Made by a program: the position numbers and the translations under genes. The notes under the pieces were generated by a model. It did no database searches, was not told where the DNA came from, and worked only from the letters and a program-made list of their open reading frames with translations. From Edaphobacter lichenicola (lineage in GTDB: Bacteria; Acidobacteriota; Terriglobia; Terriglobales; Acidobacteriaceae), in assembly GCF_025264645.1 (NCBI RefSeq), contig NZ_CP073696.1, positions 806,001-870,000 of the forward strand: DNA of 64,000 nucleotides. The letters run 5' to 3'. This document shows positions 62,171 through 64,000 of this stretch, piece after piece; positions within the stretch are counted from its first letter, which is position 1, and every line of letters starts with the position of its first letter.

Positions 62171-63442
62171 TTATGACTTGCCACGAATGGCTTTCACGAC
62201 GATCGCGTTAGGCGAGCCGCCCGCAGGAAGGATCGTGAAGAGCGCAGGCCCCTGTTTCCCCTGCGTTCGAACCACCGCAATATCGCCCGAATGCGTGTCC
62301 GCAGCAAGCAGAAGATGCTCATCCGCAGAGAATGCGAGCGCATCGGGCCCCGAGCCAGTACGCACGCTGCCAGCAAGCTTCCCATCGTCAATACTGTACA
62401 AACCGATCGAGTCTGCACCCGAGTTCGACACCCACAACATGCTGTTATCGTGACTGACGATTCCGTACCTGGGCCCGCTGCCGATGGTGTAAGTCCCCCC
62501 AACTTCATTGGTCCAGGTCGAGATCTCAGAGATGCTGTCCGAGCCGAAGTTGGAGACAAATATCTCCCCGCCATCCGGCTTCATCGCGAGATGAACGGGG
62601 GATTTGCCGACGTCGAGAAACACCAGCAGGTGGTCGGTGAGGAGGGCAGGATTCTGCTTCGCTGCCCACGATCCCGGAGCTGCTGCGAGACTAAGTGCCA
62701 TGATCTGATGACCCGCTGAACACGCTACGAACGCTTTCGCGGAGTCGGGAAGAATCGCGATGTTAGCAGAGCCGGGGCAGCCTGAGAATGTCGAGCGAAG
62801 GCGTATCGCCGGTTCAGCCTTTGTAGAAGCGGTGTTGTAGGGAGTCACGTCAAAGACGGAAACACTGCCGCTGCCGTGATTGCTGACGACGAGACTGCGG
62901 CCGTCGGGTGAGATACGTGCGAGTTCAGGCTGTTCGCCAGTACCGGCGGCAGCAATCTCCCGGCGGCGATCAAGATCGAGTGTGCTCACACTGTTCGAAG
63001 CGGAGTTGATCACGTACGCGCGATGGCCAGATGGATCGACAGTAATTGAGTTTGGCTGGTGATGAACGGGAATTGTGGCGACGACGCGATTGGCATTGGC
63101 GTCGATCACCGAGACCGTCCCGGACTGACTGTTGGCGACGTAGACCTCGTTGCGAACGGGATTGACAGCCAAAGCGGTGGGATTGGCACCTACTTGGAGG
63201 GTTCTGTCCTGACGGAGATAGACGAGATCGAGAACTGTGACTGTATTCGAGCCGCCGTTGCTGATGTATGCAAACTCTCGGTAGCCGTCGGGAACGTCAG
63301 GAAAGCTGCTTCGCCGGCAGCCGGATATGCTGATGAGAAGCGTAGCTGCAGTAACAGCGCGACGAAAAAAAAGACGGTGGTAAGGGGTGGGCACTGTTGG
63401 GAGTCTATCTCGGAGTTTATCTGGAGTTTGTCCAGGCGGCAC
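62171..63442 (-). CDS. Beta-propeller lipoprotein near ccm genes
   Basis: The 423-residue product has a lipoprotein signal (lipobox ISGC, C42) followed by seven-bladed propeller repeats: YISNGGSNTVTVLD, NPVRNEVYVANSQSGTVSVID, DPSGHRAYVINSASNSVSTLD, SPDGRSLVVSNHGSGSVSVFD, KPDGGEIFVSNFGSDSISEIS, SADEHLLLAADTHSGDIAVV. The blades are those of the YVTN/YncE class. It begins 22 bp after the ccmD-like gene, so it may be transcribed with the cytochrome c maturation genes. The start is uncertain: GTG 63442 shown, GTG 63394 possible. Role unknown. Confidence 0.82.
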   Translation of the reverse strand: MPPGQTPDKLRDRLPTVPTPYHRLFFRRAVTAATLLISISGCRRSSFPDVPDGYREFAYISNGGSNTVTVLDLVYLRQDRTLQVGANPTALAVNPVRNEVYVANSQSGTVSVIDANANRVVATIPVHHQPNSITVDPSGHRAYVINSASNSVSTLDLDRRREIAAAGTGEQPELARISPDGRSLVVSNHGSGSVSVFDVTPYNTASTKAEPAIRLRSTFSGCPGSANIAILPDSAKAFVACSAGHQIMALSLAAAPGSWAAKQNPALLTDHLLVFLDVGKSPVHLAMKPDGGEIFVSNFGSDSISEISTWTNEVGGTYTIGSGPRYGIVSHDNSMLWVSNSGADSIGLYSIDDGKLAGSVRTGSGPDALAFSADEHLLLAADTHSGDIAVVRTQGKQGPALFTILPAGGSPNAIVVKAIRGKS

Positions 63443-63464
63443 GAAGGCGGCAAGGGGTGAGCTT

Positions 63465-63608
63465 CTAACGGCGCGTGCTCCGAATGTGGAGCCAGTTCCA
63501 GACGACCCAGCAGAAATAGCCCCCTTGGATGACCAGAACTGAAAGATAAGCGAAGAGCAGATGCCGGTGTGGCATGGTGCTTAGGTCAAAGAACGACTTC
63601 CACGTCAT
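63465..63608 (-). CDS. CcmD-like small membrane protein
   Basis: A 47-residue frame, shorter than usual prediction limits, starts at ATG 63608 and overlaps the ccmC stop by 4 bp (ATGA). The peptide begins MTWKSFFDLSTMPHRHLLFA, has one hydrophobic segment (about residues 17-40) and a basic C-terminus (IRSTRR), as CcmD proteins do. In cytochrome c maturation system I, CcmD helps release haem-loaded CcmE from CcmABC. Position directly after ccmC is the strongest support. CcmD sequences are very divergent, so the label rests on position and topology. Confidence 0.75.
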   Translation of the reverse strand: MTWKSFFDLSTMPHRHLLFAYLSVLVIQGGYFCWVVWNWLHIRSTRR

Positions 63609-64000
63609 TGCGGAATCTCCAGAGAAGCTTCAATAGCTTGTAGGGCAGCTTCCTGCTCGGCAAGCTGACGGCGCCGCTCGAGGGAAAAGCGGAAGAGCAC
63701 AATGCATAGGCCCCATAACGCCCACCCCGCTAGATTCCAGAAGAAGGCGGGGAGCATGGATGGGTCGACTCCTGAGTCGGGGCCGCCGCCGAAGACTGGA
63801 GCAGGATGTTGGGTACGCCACCACCGGATGGACATATAGACGATGGGAACGTCAACGGCTGCGAATACGGAGAGAACTGCTGCGAGGGTGTGGGTTTGGC
63901 CAGTGGAGGAGAATCGGCGCAGCATGAGGTAGCTCACGTAGAGGAGCCAGAGCAGAAGCATGCTGGTAAGGCGAGGATCCCACGTCCACCAGATGCCCCA
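63605..64000 (-). CDS. ccmC: Haem exporter/handling protein CcmC, 5' part beyond window
   Basis: The frame is open to the window edge. It reads WGIWWTWDPRLTSMLLLW, matching the tryptophan-rich WGxWWxWD haem-binding motif of CcmC/CcsA-type proteins, then further membrane helices, and DVPIVYMSIRWWRTQHPAPV, a CcmC-type stretch with a conserved histidine. The C-terminal tail is charged (FSLERRRQLAEQEAALQ). CcmC delivers haem to CcmE in the periplasm. About 131 residues are visible; the N-terminus is outside the window, and the stop overlaps the ccmD-like start. Confidence 0.88.
   Translation of the reverse strand, partial: WGIWWTWDPRLTSMLLLWLLYVSYLMLRRFSSTGQTHTLAAVLSVFAAVDVPIVYMSIRWWRTQHPAPVFGGGPDSGVDPSMLPAFFWNLAGWALWGLCIVLFRFSLERRRQLAEQEAALQAIEASLEIPQ

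Overview
The window looks like chromosomal DNA of an Acidobacteriota bacterium, most likely of the class Terriglobia (Edaphobacter/Granulicella/Terriglobus relatives). The evidence is family-level and read from the translations: two VWFA-related proteins of the type typical of Acidobacteria, an 897-residue orphan MacB-like permease (ADOP) paired with a PadR regulator, a very large TonB-dependent receptor with an N-terminal carboxypeptidase-regulatory-like domain, the futalosine-pathway enzyme MqnC, and G/C-rich coding sequence with palindromic intergenic repeats. No insertion sequence, prophage, CRISPR array or plasmid function was seen; the window reads as core genome with accessory islands.

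Layout. 0-4 kb: end of a patatin/Omp85-type surface protein, then a stand-alone receiver protein divergent from a PAS histidine kinase whose periplasmic sensor domain has been largely lost. 4-12.7 kb: housekeeping genes (DinB-like protein, enoyl-ACP reductase FabI, Gfo/Idh/MocA oxidoreductase), a minus-strand cell-wall operon (amidase, GerMN protein, glutamate racemase MurI, EVE-domain protein, small secreted protein) and a DUF1015 protein. 13-21.5 kb: two overlapping VWFA genes, a cysteine/cystathionine pair, an acyl-CoA dehydrogenase, an oligogalacturonate lyase-like protein and MqnC. 21.6-30.5 kb: four exported proteins on the minus strand (YncE-like beta-propeller, phospholipase C/acid phosphatase-like phosphoesterase, CotA-like multicopper oxidase, TonB-dependent receptor), each apparently separately transcribed. 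30.7-33.3 kb: two glycosyltransferases and a broken P-loop kinase. 33.6-42.8 kb: a sugar/polyol catabolic island, with aquaglyceroporin, GlpK and GlpD running straight into an L-fuconolactonase-like gene, followed by SDR, Gfo/Idh, FAH-family and L-fuconate dehydratase genes that together match the non-phosphorylative L-fucose route to pyruvate and lactate.

42.8-57.2 kb is an efflux region: a ~130-bp relic of an RND permease gene, a MATE exporter, the PadR-ADOP operon with a perfect palindromic operator, and a beta-propeller/TolC/adaptor/RND operon next to an OmpR/QseC-type two-component system. The two-component promoter and the efflux-operon promoter carry the same CTTAAG-N5-CTGAAGA box, so the system probably controls itself and the pump. 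57.2-64 kb: tRNA-Ser(CGA), QueG, a YihY/BrkB membrane protein overlapping a SpoIIE-type phosphatase, a propeller lipoprotein, a 47-residue CcmD-like gene and the 3' part of ccmC.

The observations most worth checking are the two-component box shared with the propeller-containing RND operon, the PadR palindrome, the RND relic, the kinase with a lost sensor domain, the frameshifted P-loop kinase and the glp-fuc operon junction.
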